A stretch of DNA of 64,000 nt from an uncultured Bacteroidales bacterium. GTDB lineage: Bacteria > Bacteroidota > Bacteroidia > Bacteroidales > UBA932. The stretch is taken from contig CAJOHX010000008.1 of assembly GCA_905234475.1 (NCBI GenBank), forward strand, positions 1-64,000, read 5' to 3'. A model generated the notes under the pieces. It saw only the letters and a program-made list of their open reading frames with translations. It had not been told where the DNA came from and did no database searches. A program made the position numbers and the translations under genes. Below, one piece after another: positions 25,163 to 33,813 of the stretch. Each line of letters starts with the position of its first letter. Position 1 is the first letter of the stretch.

Positions 25163-26293
25163 ATGAAATTTACGAAGACAGCGGCCGATCCGCATTCCGC
25201 AGCCCGCGCGGGCGTGATCGAGACGGACCACGGCCGTATCCATACCCCCATCTTCATGCCCGTCGGGACCGTCGGCTCCGTCAAAGGCGTCTATCACCGC
25301 GACCTGCGGGAGGACGTCCGGGCGGAGATCATCCTGGGCAACACCTACCACCTGTACCTGCGCCCCGGCCTGGACACGCTCCGCGCGGCCGGCGGCCTGC
25401 ACCGGTTCGAGGCCTGGGACGGCCCCATCCTCACGGACAGCGGGGGATTCCAGGTCTTCTCACTCAGCCCCATCCGCAAGCTCACTCCCGAAGGCTGCAC
25501 CTTCCAGAGCCATATCGACGGCTCGCGGCACAGCTTCACCCCGGAGAACAACGTGGACACGCAGCGCATCATCGGCGCCGACATCATGATGGCGCTGGAC
25601 GAGTGCTGCCCCGGCGACGCCGACCACGCCTACGCCCGCAAGAGCCTGAACCTCACCAAGGGCTGGCTGGAGCGTTTCGCGAAGCGCTTTGCCGACACGG
25701 AGCCGCTCTACGGCTACTCGCAGACCTATTTCCCCATCATCCAGGGCTGCGTGTACCCCGACCTTCGCCGGGAGGCGGTGGACCATGCCGTGCAGCTCGG
25801 CGCCGAAGGGTACGCCATCGGCGGCCTGGCGGTGGGGGAGCCCACGGAGAAGATGTACGAGATGCTGGAGCTGGTCTGCCCGCTGCTGCCGGACGACCGC
25901 CCGCGCTACCTGATGGGCGTCGGCACGCCGGCGAACCTGCTCGAAGGGATCGCGCGCGGCGTGGACATGTTCGACTGCGTCATGCCCACGCGCAACGGGC
26001 GCAACGGCATGCTGTTCACCTGGGACGGCATCCTGAACATGCGCAACGCCAAGTGGGCGGAGGACTTCTCGCCGATCGACCCGGACGGCGCCTCGTTCGT
26101 GGACCGCACGTACACCAAGGCCTACCTGCACCACCTGTTCATCGCCGGGGAGATGTTCGCCGCGATGCTTGCGAGCGAACACAACCTCGCCTTCTACCTG
26201 GACCTCGTCCGGACGGCGCGCGAGCACATTGAGGCGGGGGATTTCGCCGCCTGGAAAGACGCCACCCTCGAACGCATAACGACAAGACGCTGA
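25163..26293 (+). CDS. tgt: tRNA-guanine transglycosylase (queuine tRNA-ribosyltransferase)
   Basis: Exchanges G34 for preQ1 in GUN-anticodon tRNAs. 376 aa TIM barrel: Asp92 in DSGGFQVF, GGLAVGEP at 221-228, nucleophile Asp271 in DMFDCVMPTRNGRNG. The usual structural zinc motif CxCxxC is absent. At the aligned place the sequence is GASFVD, so the three cysteines are Gly309, Ser311 and Asp314, although the His of YLHHL remains. I recall the same replacement in Bacteroides Tgt, so this is probably a lineage trait rather than damage. queA, the next enzyme of the pathway, is also in the window at 58.4 kb. Confidence 0.95.
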   Translation: MKFTKTAADPHSAARAGVIETDHGRIHTPIFMPVGTVGSVKGVYHRDLREDVRAEIILGNTYHLYLRPGLDTLRAAGGLHRFEAWDGPILTDSGGFQVFSLSPIRKLTPEGCTFQSHIDGSRHSFTPENNVDTQRIIGADIMMALDECCPGDADHAYARKSLNLTKGWLERFAKRFADTEPLYGYSQTYFPIIQGCVYPDLRREAVDHAVQLGAEGYAIGGLAVGEPTEKMYEMLELVCPLLPDDRPRYLMGVGTPANLLEGIARGVDMFDCVMPTRNGRNGMLFTWDGILNMRNAKWAEDFSPIDPDGASFVDRTYTKAYLHHLFIAGEMFAAMLASEHNLAFYLDLVRTAREHIEAGDFAAWKDATLERITTRR

Positions 26294-26294
26294 C

Positions 26295-27383
26295 ATGGAG
26301 GGACCCAGGATACTCGACCGCTATATTGCGAAGAAGTTCATCACGACCTTCTTCCTGTCGCTGCTGCTGATCATCATCATCGTGATCATCTTCGACCTGT
26401 CGGAGAAGATCGACGACTTCGTCAAGAACGAAGCGCCCCTCAAGGAGATTATTTTCAACTACTACTGCAATTATCTCCCGTACCTGGTCAACATGTTCGC
26501 CTCGCTGTTCGTCTTCATCACGGTGATCTTCTTCACCTCCCGCATGGCGTCGAACTCCGAGATCATCGCCATCCTGTCCAGCGGCGTGAGCTTCCACCGG
26601 ATGATGGTGCCGTACCTGGCCTCCGCGGCCCTGATTGCCCTGCTGTCGCTGGGGCTGAGCCTGTACGTGATCCCCAGCTCCAACGCCACGCGCATCGAAT
26701 TCGAGTCGAAGTATGTCAAGAACCGCAACAATTTCAACCTCTACAATATCCACTACCAGATCTCCCCGGGGCAGTTCGTCTACATCGAGTCCTTCAGCCG
26801 CTGGAACAACACGGCCTACAAGTTCACGATCGAGGACATGGAAGGCCACCGGCTGGTGCGCAAGGTGAGCGCCGAGAGCGCCGTCTGGGACACCACCACG
26901 GACGGCTGGCGCCTCCGCAAGGTCTTTACCCGCGACTATACCACCGGACTCAAAGACGACGTCGTGTACCAGGAGGAAGTGGATACGGTCATCGCGCTGA
27001 AACTCAAGGATTTATTCAACAACGAGAAGACGGTGGAGACCCTGTCGATCGGCCCGCTGAACGAGCTCATCGAACGCCAGCGCCTGCGGGGCGACGCCAA
27101 CGTGATGTTCGCCGCCATCGAGAAGCAGCGGCGGCTTACCATGCCCTTCTCGGTCCTGATCATGACCATCATCGGAGTGTCCCTGTCCGCGCGCAAGCGG
27201 CGCGGGGCCATCGGCTGGAACATCGGCATCGGCATCGCCCTGGCCTTCTCCTACATCTTCTTCCTGCGCATCAGCGAAATGTTCGTCTACACGGACACCC
27301 TTCCGCCCGGCATTGCCATGTGGCTGCCGAACGTGCTGTTCACGGGGATCGCAGCCTTCCTGTACAATCGTGCCATCAAATAA
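26295..27383 (+). CDS. LptF/LptG-family LPS-export permease
   Basis: 362 aa YjgP/YjgQ-family protein with N-terminal membrane segments ([20 protein letters not shown] onward), a periplasmic jellyroll-like middle (about residues 125-260) and C-terminal membrane segments. It is an inner-membrane subunit of the LptB2FG transporter that lifts LPS to the periplasmic bridge. Its ATG is 1 nt after the tgt stop, and dut follows by 1 nt, giving a tgt-lptF/G-dut-murF operon. LptF versus LptG cannot be settled here. Confidence 0.9.
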   Translation: MEGPRILDRYIAKKFITTFFLSLLLIIIIVIIFDLSEKIDDFVKNEAPLKEIIFNYYCNYLPYLVNMFASLFVFITVIFFTSRMASNSEIIAILSSGVSFHRMMVPYLASAALIALLSLGLSLYVIPSSNATRIEFESKYVKNRNNFNLYNIHYQISPGQFVYIESFSRWNNTAYKFTIEDMEGHRLVRKVSAESAVWDTTTDGWRLRKVFTRDYTTGLKDDVVYQEEVDTVIALKLKDLFNNEKTVETLSIGPLNELIERQRLRGDANVMFAAIEKQRRLTMPFSVLIMTIIGVSLSARKRRGAIGWNIGIGIALAFSYIFFLRISEMFVYTDTLPPGIAMWLPNVLFTGIAAFLYNRAIK

Positions 27384-27384
27384 T

Positions 27385-27819
27385 ATGATCGTCAAAGTCA
27401 TCAACAAAAGCGGCAATCCGCTGCCCGCCTACGCCACGGCGCTTTCCGCCGGGCTGGATGTCCGGGCCGACAATGCGGAGCCGATCGTGCTCGCGCCCAT
27501 GGGCCGGGCCATGGTCCCGACCGGACTGTTTCTCGAGATTCCCGCCGGCTACGAGGTGCAGGTGCGCCCGCGCAGCGGCCTGGCCGCCAAGCGCGGCGTC
27601 ACGGTGCTCAACGCGCCGGGGACCATCGACGCGGACTACCGCGGCGAGGTCTGCGTGATCCTGGTGAACCTTGGGACGGAGCCGTTCACCGTCGAGCGCG
27701 GCGAGCGCATCGCACAGCTCATCCTCGCCCGCCACGAGACCATCGAATGGGAAGAATGTACGGAACTGGCCGACTCGCAGCGCGGCGCCGGCGGCTTCGG
27801 AAGCACGGGCGTCAAATAA
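27385..27819 (+). CDS. dut: dUTP diphosphatase
   Basis: 144 aa trimeric dUTPase. Conserved motifs are [34 protein letters not shown] (uracil-binding hairpin with catalytic Asp), RIAQLIL and the C-terminal [10 protein letters not shown] arm. Hydrolyses dUTP to dUMP and keeps uracil out of DNA. It starts 1 nt after the LptF/G stop. Confidence 0.97.
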   Translation: MIVKVINKSGNPLPAYATALSAGLDVRADNAEPIVLAPMGRAMVPTGLFLEIPAGYEVQVRPRSGLAAKRGVTVLNAPGTIDADYRGEVCVILVNLGTEPFTVERGERIAQLILARHETIEWEECTELADSQRGAGGFGSTGVK

Positions 27820-27826
27820 ATTGGAA

Positions 27827-29149
27827 ATGAAAGAATTATACGCCAAATACTGCGCCTGCGGCTACCGGGTCACTACCGACAGCCGGGCGATTCGGGGCGG
27901 GGAGATCTTCTTCGCCCTGCGGGGAGAGACCTTCGACGGCAACGACTATGCGCTGAAAGCCCTGCAGGCCGGCGCCGCCTGGGCCGTCGTGAACGACGAT
28001 GCACAGATCGAACTGACCGGGCAGGACCGGCTGCTGGCCGACCGCTTCATCCGGGTGAGCGATCCGTTCCGCACCCTGCAGGAGCTGGCCATCTGGCATC
28101 GCACGCACGTGCGGGACGGCAAGCTGCCGGTGCTCGGCCTGACCGGCACCAACGGCAAGACCACCACCAAGAATCTCATCGCGGCCGTGCTCGCGAAGAA
28201 ATACCGCGTGACAGCCACGCAGGGCAATCTCAACAACGACATCGGCGTGCCGCTGTCGGTGCTGTCCATCACCCCGGGCACGGAGATCGCCGTGATCGAG
28301 ATGGGCGCCAGCCACCCCGACGACATCGCCAAGCTGGTGCCAATCAGCCAGCCGGACTATGGCCTGATCACCAACGTCGGCCGGGCCCACCTGCTGGGCT
28401 TCGGCTCCTTCGAGGGTGTCAAGGCCGCCAAGGGCGAGCTTTACAAGTGGCTGGGGAGCCACCGGGGCTCGGTGATCTTCCTCAATGAGGACGATGCCGA
28501 CCTGCGGGAAATGGCCGCAAAGCAGCCCTGCCATACCTTCGGCTACGGCATTGCCTACCAGGGCGCGGACATCCTGCCCGCGACGCCCTTCGAGCCGTTC
28601 CTGCGCCTGCGCCTGGACGGCGAAGTGGTGGAGACCCACCTCGTCGGCGCCTACAACGCCACCAACGTGCTGGCCGCTATCGCGGTGGGCGATTATTTCG
28701 ACGTCCCGCGCGCCGACGCCATCGCCGCCATCGCGGAATTCATCCCGGACAACAACCGTTCGCAGATGGTGCGCACGGCCGCCAATACCCTCATTGTGGA
28801 TGCCTACAACGCCAATCCTTCGTCGATGCGGGCGGCGCTGGACAATTTCCGCCATGTCGAGGCGGAGCACAAGCTCGCCCTGCTCGGCGACATGCGGGAG
28901 CTGGGCGCCGAGTCCGTCGCGGAGCACGAGAAGGTTGTCCGTCAGCTGCGCGAAGCCGGCCTGCCGGCCTGCCTGGTCGGGGAGGAGTTCCAGAAGGCTC
29001 TGGCGGCCCTGCCGGCCGGAATCGAGGCCTGGTTCCCCGATTCCGAGGCCCTCGCGGCATATATGGCGGAGCATCCCGTCAAGGACTCTGTCATCCTCGT
29101 CAAGGGCTCCCGCGGCATCCAGATGGAGAAGGTTCTGAAGAACCTGTAA
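27827..29149 (+). CDS. murF: UDP-N-acetylmuramoyl-tripeptide--D-alanyl-D-alanine ligase
   Basis: Adds D-Ala-D-Ala to the peptidoglycan precursor in the cytoplasm. 440 aa from the ATG at 27827. The Mur ligase P-loop GTNGKTT is at residues 107-113, with NLNNDIGVP and IEMGASHPDDI following and DAYNANPSSM in the C-terminal domain. An in-frame open stretch upstream belongs to the dut region and is not coding. The stop codon abuts the stop of the convergent gene with no spacer. Confidence 0.96.
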   Translation: MKELYAKYCACGYRVTTDSRAIRGGEIFFALRGETFDGNDYALKALQAGAAWAVVNDDAQIELTGQDRLLADRFIRVSDPFRTLQELAIWHRTHVRDGKLPVLGLTGTNGKTTTKNLIAAVLAKKYRVTATQGNLNNDIGVPLSVLSITPGTEIAVIEMGASHPDDIAKLVPISQPDYGLITNVGRAHLLGFGSFEGVKAAKGELYKWLGSHRGSVIFLNEDDADLREMAAKQPCHTFGYGIAYQGADILPATPFEPFLRLRLDGEVVETHLVGAYNATNVLAAIAVGDYFDVPRADAIAAIAEFIPDNNRSQMVRTAANTLIVDAYNANPSSMRAALDNFRHVEAEHKLALLGDMRELGAESVAEHEKVVRQLREAGLPACLVGEEFQKALAALPAGIEAWFPDSEALAAYMAEHPVKDSVILVKGSRGIQMEKVLKNL

Positions 29150-30739
29150 CTACCAATTGTATCTGTATTGCAGCCGGGCGGCACTCCGTCCGGCTTTCTC
29201 CGTCAGGTTCCAGGGGTATTGGACCGTCTCCAGACGCAGCCAGAGGGTGTGGTGGCGGGCGATGTGCCAGACCGTGTAGAAGGAAGCGGCCCAGCCGCGG
29301 CCATAGCGGGCCGGGACCGTGAAAGCACCCGGCGCGTCGCGTTCGTAGACGTAGATGCGGTCGTCCCAGTTGTCCACCTTGAAGAGTCCGCCGCGCAGGT
29401 AGAAGGCCAGCGCGTCCGTCTTGCGGCACAGCTCCGCGTGCCAGTTCCAGGCGAAGCCCCGGCAGTACAAGGCATCCCAGCGGCCGGAAAGCGTCCAGGC
29501 GCCGCGCTCCATGGCCACCTCTGCGCGCAGCTGCGCACGGAGCGGGGCCGTGTCGCCGGGACGAAGCCGCGCCTGCAGCCGCAGGTCCGGAGACAGCTTG
29601 TGCCCCCGCCATTCGGCTTCGGAATGCCACCGGGCGGCTATTTTGTACTGACTGGCCCCCGTGTCCGTCCGCCAGCCGGCGTCGGCCGTGAGGCTGAGTG
29701 CCGCGGTCTCGTAGCCGGCGGCCACGCCGCTGTAGCGTTTGTCCGAAGGACCGTACCAGCGGGCGAGCAGCCCGGCCTTGCGGCCGTATTCCGGCAGGGA
29801 ATACGCGCCTGCGAGGGCGGAGAAGGCCCCCGTGTAGCGGAGCGCCGCCTCCCCGAACAGGCTCCAGCGCGGCAGGCTGACGCGGCCCTCTAGCGAGGCC
29901 GCTTCGGCCGTGGCCGTGAGGCCCGCCGTCACGCCGCGCCAGGTGCGGGTCAGGTTGGCGATGGGCTGGTTCCCCGTCAGGGAATACGCCGCCGAGAGGT
30001 CCCAGGGGCCGAAATGCCAGGTGGTCGCGATGCCCATCAGGGATGGGGTATAGGAGCCGGTGGGGGAGAAGCCCGTGCCGTTCTTGCGGAAGGCGCCGAG
30101 GGTGGAGTATCCGCTGAGCTGGAAGCCGCTCCACTGCACGAGCCCCTGCCCGAAACGGGCGTTGAAGTGGCCCAGGACCAGCTGACCGAGGGCGCGGCGT
30201 CCGTACCAGGCTGCGCTGAGGGTCGGCAGGCCGGGCTGCGGCTGTCCGTAGGTGGTGCGCAGGGAGGCGCAGGCGACGGCCCGTTCGCCGACGGCGGCTT
30301 CCGCCTTGATCCCCCAGAAGCCCTCAGCCCCGTCCCGGACGCCGCCCCGCAGGGTCACGGCGCCGGTCAGCGCCCGGTCGTCCGACTGGCCCGGAGCGCG
30401 GCCGTCTTCCATGCCAAGCACGGCAAACACGCGCAGCGCCTCCACCAGCGCGGGATTGAAGCCGTCCACGAGGGAGAGCTCCGTCCAGGACAGGATCTCC
30501 CCGGTGCGGCTGCGGTAGTCCAGCAGCGAGGCGACCTGGAAAGGGGAGAGCAGCCCCGTGGCGAGCAGGCGCCCCCGTCCGGCCAGGTTAAGGTCCACCG
30601 GATGCGATGCAAGATTCTGGTAATGAAGGATTTCGTCCTCGGCAAGATCCTCGATGCAGGATGCGCCGGTGAGGACCAGGATGGCCTCCTGGAAGGCAGG
30701 CTGTCCCAAAAGGGACAGGATGAGCAGAAGCGTTTTCAT
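29150..30739 (-). CDS. Outer-membrane beta-barrel protein with N-terminal helix-hairpin-helix region
   Basis: 529 aa from the ATG at 30739 (signal peptide MKTLLLILSLLGQPAF). Residues about 30-105 (LASHPVDLNLAGR.., LLSPFQVASLLDYRSRTGEI, ELSLVDGFN) look like the paired helix-hairpin-helix repeats of ComEA-type proteins. The rest is a long series of amphipathic beta-strands ending in LQYRYNW, as in outer-membrane barrels. Such proteins are common and uncharacterised in Bacteroidota; a role in DNA uptake is conceivable but unsupported here. Confidence 0.8.
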   Translation of the reverse strand: MKTLLLILSLLGQPAFQEAILVLTGASCIEDLAEDEILHYQNLASHPVDLNLAGRGRLLATGLLSPFQVASLLDYRSRTGEILSWTELSLVDGFNPALVEALRVFAVLGMEDGRAPGQSDDRALTGAVTLRGGVRDGAEGFWGIKAEAAVGERAVACASLRTTYGQPQPGLPTLSAAWYGRRALGQLVLGHFNARFGQGLVQWSGFQLSGYSTLGAFRKNGTGFSPTGSYTPSLMGIATTWHFGPWDLSAAYSLTGNQPIANLTRTWRGVTAGLTATAEAASLEGRVSLPRWSLFGEAALRYTGAFSALAGAYSLPEYGRKAGLLARWYGPSDKRYSGVAAGYETAALSLTADAGWRTDTGASQYKIAARWHSEAEWRGHKLSPDLRLQARLRPGDTAPLRAQLRAEVAMERGAWTLSGRWDALYCRGFAWNWHAELCRKTDALAFYLRGGLFKVDNWDDRIYVYERDAPGAFTVPARYGRGWAASFYTVWHIARHHTLWLRLETVQYPWNLTEKAGRSAARLQYRYNW

Positions 30740-30760
30740 AGTTCCGTCTATGTTTCTGTC

Positions 30761-30789
30761 CAAAATTACAAAAATTATTCGTAAATTCG
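30761..30789. promoter_or_regulatory. Divergent -7 boxes of the barrel gene and hpt
   Basis: Minus-strand TAATTTTG at 30761-30768, 21 nt before the barrel ATG, and plus-strand TAAATTCG at 30782-30789, 20 nt before the hpt ATG. Confidence 0.55.
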
Positions 30790-30809
30790 TGCAATATTTT
30801 GCTTGCATC

Positions 30810-31361
30810 ATGAAAGAGGAAAAAATCCATCTCCACGACAAAACCTTCAAGCCTTATATCCGTCACGAGCGCATCCTGGATGCCATCGACGGCGTGGCCC
30901 GCGAACTGAATTCCGACTTCCACGGCTGCACGGACATCCCCGTGGTCCTGTGCGTGCTCAACGGCTCCATTCCCTTCACCGGCGAGCTCCTGCAGCGCAT
31001 CGACTTCCCCTGCCAGCTGGTCTCCATCAAGCTTTCCTCCTACCAGGGGACCCAGTCCACCGGCACCGTCCTCAACGTGATGGGCCTCACCTCCAGCGTC
31101 CGCGGCCGCCGCGTGATCATCTGCGAGGACATCGTGGACACCGGCAATACCATCGTCGCCCTCAAGGAGATGCTCCTCGACAAGGAGGGCGCCGCAGAGG
31201 TGCGCATCTGCACCCTGCTGCTCAAGCCGGAGGTCTACAACAAGCCGGTCAAACTGGACTACGTGGGCATGGAGATTCCCAACGCCTTCATCGTGGGCTT
31301 CGGCCTCGACTATAACGAGCTGGGCCGCAACATCAGAGACATATACGTAATTGACGAATAA
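30810..31361 (+). CDS. hpt: Hypoxanthine phosphoribosyltransferase
   Basis: Purine salvage: hypoxanthine (or guanine) plus PRPP to IMP (GMP). 183 aa; PRPP-binding motif VIICEDIVDTGNT around residues 102-114 and the flexible loop KLSSYQGTQSTG near 74-85. The ATG at 30810 gives the normal length. adk follows after 1 nt. Confidence 0.94.
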   Translation: MKEEKIHLHDKTFKPYIRHERILDAIDGVARELNSDFHGCTDIPVVLCVLNGSIPFTGELLQRIDFPCQLVSIKLSSYQGTQSTGTVLNVMGLTSSVRGRRVIICEDIVDTGNTIVALKEMLLDKEGAAEVRICTLLLKPEVYNKPVKLDYVGMEIPNAFIVGFGLDYNELGRNIRDIYVIDE

Positions 31362-31362
31362 C

Positions 31363-31941
31363 ATGAAGTATTACATCCTTTTCGGCCCTCCGGGCGCCGG
31401 CAAGGGCACCCACGCGGGCGCCGTTGCCCAGAAGTACAACCTTAAGCACATTTCCACCGGCGAGCTGCTCCGTGCCGAGATCGCCGCCGGGACGGAACTG
31501 GGTCGCCAGGCCAAGACGCTCATCGACGCCGGCTCGCTGGTGCCCGACTCCGTGGTGGAGGGGATGATCGAATCCGCTTTCGACACCGTCAAGGGGGTGG
31601 ACGGCTTCCTGCTGGACGGTTTCCCGCGCAACCTCGCCCAGGCGCGGGACCTCGACGCCATCCTCGAGAAGCGCGGCGAGAGCGTCACGGGTGTCGTGTC
31701 CCTGATGATCGAGGACGAGACGATCCGCAAGCGCATCGCCCACCGCGCCGCGATCGAGGGCCGCGCCGACGACGCCTCGGAGGCCACGATCGCCAACCGC
31801 ATCCAGACCTATCACGCGCAGACCGAGCCGCTGATCGCGTTCTACAAAGAAGCCGGCAAATACCATGAGGCGGACGTCAACGGCTGGGACATCGAGACCA
31901 ACCGCGCCCGCGTGCTGGCCGTCATGGAGAAGATCGGCTGA
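31363..31941 (+). CDS. adk: Adenylate kinase
   Basis: ATP + AMP = 2 ADP. 192 aa; P-loop GPPGAGKGT at residues 8-16, HISTGELLR and LLDGFPRN. The LID is short and has no zinc cysteines (RAAIEGRADDAS), the short-type kinase usual in this phylum. The ATG at 31363 is preferred to a TTG 12 nt upstream. Confidence 0.96.
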   Translation: MKYYILFGPPGAGKGTHAGAVAQKYNLKHISTGELLRAEIAAGTELGRQAKTLIDAGSLVPDSVVEGMIESAFDTVKGVDGFLLDGFPRNLAQARDLDAILEKRGESVTGVVSLMIEDETIRKRIAHRAAIEGRADDASEATIANRIQTYHAQTEPLIAFYKEAGKYHEADVNGWDIETNRARVLAVMEKIG

Positions 31942-31950
31942 GACCCGGCT

Positions 31951-32589
31951 ATGGCGGACAACTACCTGGAGAAGCGCTACGAAGAGGTGTTCGGCGCGTC
32001 CGGCGGCCGCAAAGCCGCTCCGGCCCGTCCCGGGCTGGACGTGCTGCTACACCGCAACCGCAGTTTCCGCGGCTACGACAAGTCCTATGTCGTGCACCGG
32101 CGACAGCTGGACGCCATGATTGCCGTCAATCCCAAGGTTGCCTCCAGCGTCAATCTCCAGCGTCTCCGCTTCCGACCCGTCGTCAAGGGGGAGGAAGCGG
32201 ACCTCGTCAATGCCCACATCCGCCTGGGCAGGGGACTGCCCGAGCTGCATCTGCCCTTCCCGGGGCAGGAACCGGAAGCCTTCATCGTGGTCTGTTCGAC
32301 CGTGGCGGAGAATCCCGGCATCGACATCGACCTGGGCATCTCCCTGCAGAGCATGCTGCTCAAAGCCGTGGAGATGGGCCTGGGCGGCATCATCATCCGC
32401 AATTTCGACCGGGAGGAGATCCGCCGGGGGCTGGCCCTGCCGTATGAGCCGCTCGCCGTGGTCGCCGTGGGCAAGCCGGCGGAGCAGATCGAGCTCGTGC
32501 CGGCGCATGAGGGCGACGACCTGGGCTATTACCGGCGCGACGGCGTCCATTATGTCCCCAAACTCACTCCTGAAGACCTGACAGTTTAA
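31951..32589 (+). CDS. Nitroreductase-family flavoprotein (atypical)
   Basis: 212 aa. N-terminal DNYLEKRYEEVF, HRNRSFRGYDKS and a C-terminal FMN-region-like ISLQSMLLKAVEMGLGGIII followed by ALPYEPLAVVAVGKPAE match the nitroreductase fold, in which the helix before LGGI contacts FMN and the AVVAVGKP strand closes the domain. It lies 9 nt after adk, so it is probably in the hpt-adk operon. The electron acceptor is unknown. Confidence 0.72.
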   Translation: MADNYLEKRYEEVFGASGGRKAAPARPGLDVLLHRNRSFRGYDKSYVVHRRQLDAMIAVNPKVASSVNLQRLRFRPVVKGEEADLVNAHIRLGRGLPELHLPFPGQEPEAFIVVCSTVAENPGIDIDLGISLQSMLLKAVEMGLGGIIIRNFDREEIRRGLALPYEPLAVVAVGKPAEQIELVPAHEGDDLGYYRRDGVHYVPKLTPEDLTV

Positions 32590-32609
32590 TTCCAATCAAC
32601 ATTATTACA

Positions 32610-33809
32610 ATGAAAATCAAATTATTAGCATCTGCCATCAGCGCAGCGCTCCTGCTGGTCAGCCTTTCCGCTGGCGCTCAGGAAGACAGCAACCGTTACA
32701 GCGACGGCACCGTCCAGCGCGGTCCGTACCTGACCAACACCGGAGCCGACAACTGGTTCATCGGCCTCGGCGGCGGCGTCAACGCCATGTACGACAACGG
32801 CAAGTTCGGCGGCTACGGCCTCGCCATCGACGCCAACATCGGCAAGTGGTTCACTCCGGCCGTCGCTTTCCGCGTCGGCTACCACGGCCTCAAGGATGCC
32901 GCGGCCGACCCGGTCGGCTGGTTCACCGGCGCCAATCCTTTCAACCTCCATTACGGCTATGCCGACGCCATGTGGAATCTCGCCACCACCCTCGGCGGCT
33001 ACAAGGAGTCCCGCGTCTGGAATCCCATCCTGTACGGCCGTGCGGCAGCCATGTTCACCTCTCCTGTCGGCAGCAAGAACATCGGCCATGAATTCGGCCT
33101 CGGCGGCGGTCTGCTCAACGAATTCCGCCTCGGCAAGCATGTCGGCCTGGCCATCGACCTCTCCGCCCTCGTCTCCCGTGAGAAGGAGTGGAGAAACGGC
33201 GGCCGCTTCTCCTTCTTCCCGACCGCAACGGCCGGCCTGGTGTTCCACCTCGGCAAGAGCGGCTTCGTGCGCCACGCCAACGCCCTGCCTGCGATTGACA
33301 TCCCGGATCCCGCCGTCATCGAAGACCTCCAGAGCCAGCTCGCCAAAGCAAAGAGCGACCTCGCCGCGGCCAACAGCAACGCCGCCAACCTCCGCAACCA
33401 GCTCGCCCGCTTCAACAACCTGCAGGACGGCAAGACCTACGACTACAAGAACGGCCTCTTCACCGAGACGGTCGTGAAGGAAGTTGAGAGCCAGATGGTT
33501 GTCCCCGAGATCCTCTACTTCGACCTCGGCAAGGCCACGCTCACCGGCCGCGAACTCGCCCGCCTGGAGTACTACGCCGAGAATACCTTCAAGAAGGACC
33601 AGAAGCTCCTCGTCACCGGCTGCGCCGACCTCGGCACCGGCACCAAGGAAGCCAACGAGCGCCTGTCCAAGCAGCGCGCCGAGTACGTCAAGAACGTCCT
33701 CGTGAACCAGTTCGGCTACAAGGCCGACAACATCGAGACCAAGGCCGACGTGATGCCGGGCGACGCCCCGATCAAGGGCCGTATCGTCACCATCGAGGTA
33801 ACGAAGTAA
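32610..33809 (+). CDS. OmpA-family outer-membrane porin/anchor
   Basis: 399 aa with signal peptide (cleavage after AGA near residue 24). An N-terminal barrel region spans about residues 40-225 and includes glycine-rich strands such as WFIGLGGGVNAMYDNGKFGG. A short coiled-coil (DLQSQLAKAKSDLAAANSNA) near 235-265 and a C-terminal OmpA peptidoglycan-binding-type domain (EILYFDLGKATLTGRELARL onward) follow. It ties the outer membrane to the cell wall. In several Bacteroidota this type of protein is among the most abundant outer-membrane proteins. Confidence 0.9.
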   Translation: MKIKLLASAISAALLLVSLSAGAQEDSNRYSDGTVQRGPYLTNTGADNWFIGLGGGVNAMYDNGKFGGYGLAIDANIGKWFTPAVAFRVGYHGLKDAAADPVGWFTGANPFNLHYGYADAMWNLATTLGGYKESRVWNPILYGRAAAMFTSPVGSKNIGHEFGLGGGLLNEFRLGKHVGLAIDLSALVSREKEWRNGGRFSFFPTATAGLVFHLGKSGFVRHANALPAIDIPDPAVIEDLQSQLAKAKSDLAAANSNAANLRNQLARFNNLQDGKTYDYKNGLFTETVVKEVESQMVVPEILYFDLGKATLTGRELARLEYYAENTFKKDQKLLVTGCADLGTGTKEANERLSKQRAEYVKNVLVNQFGYKADNIETKADVMPGDAPIKGRIVTIEVTK

Positions 33810-33813
33810 CAAC

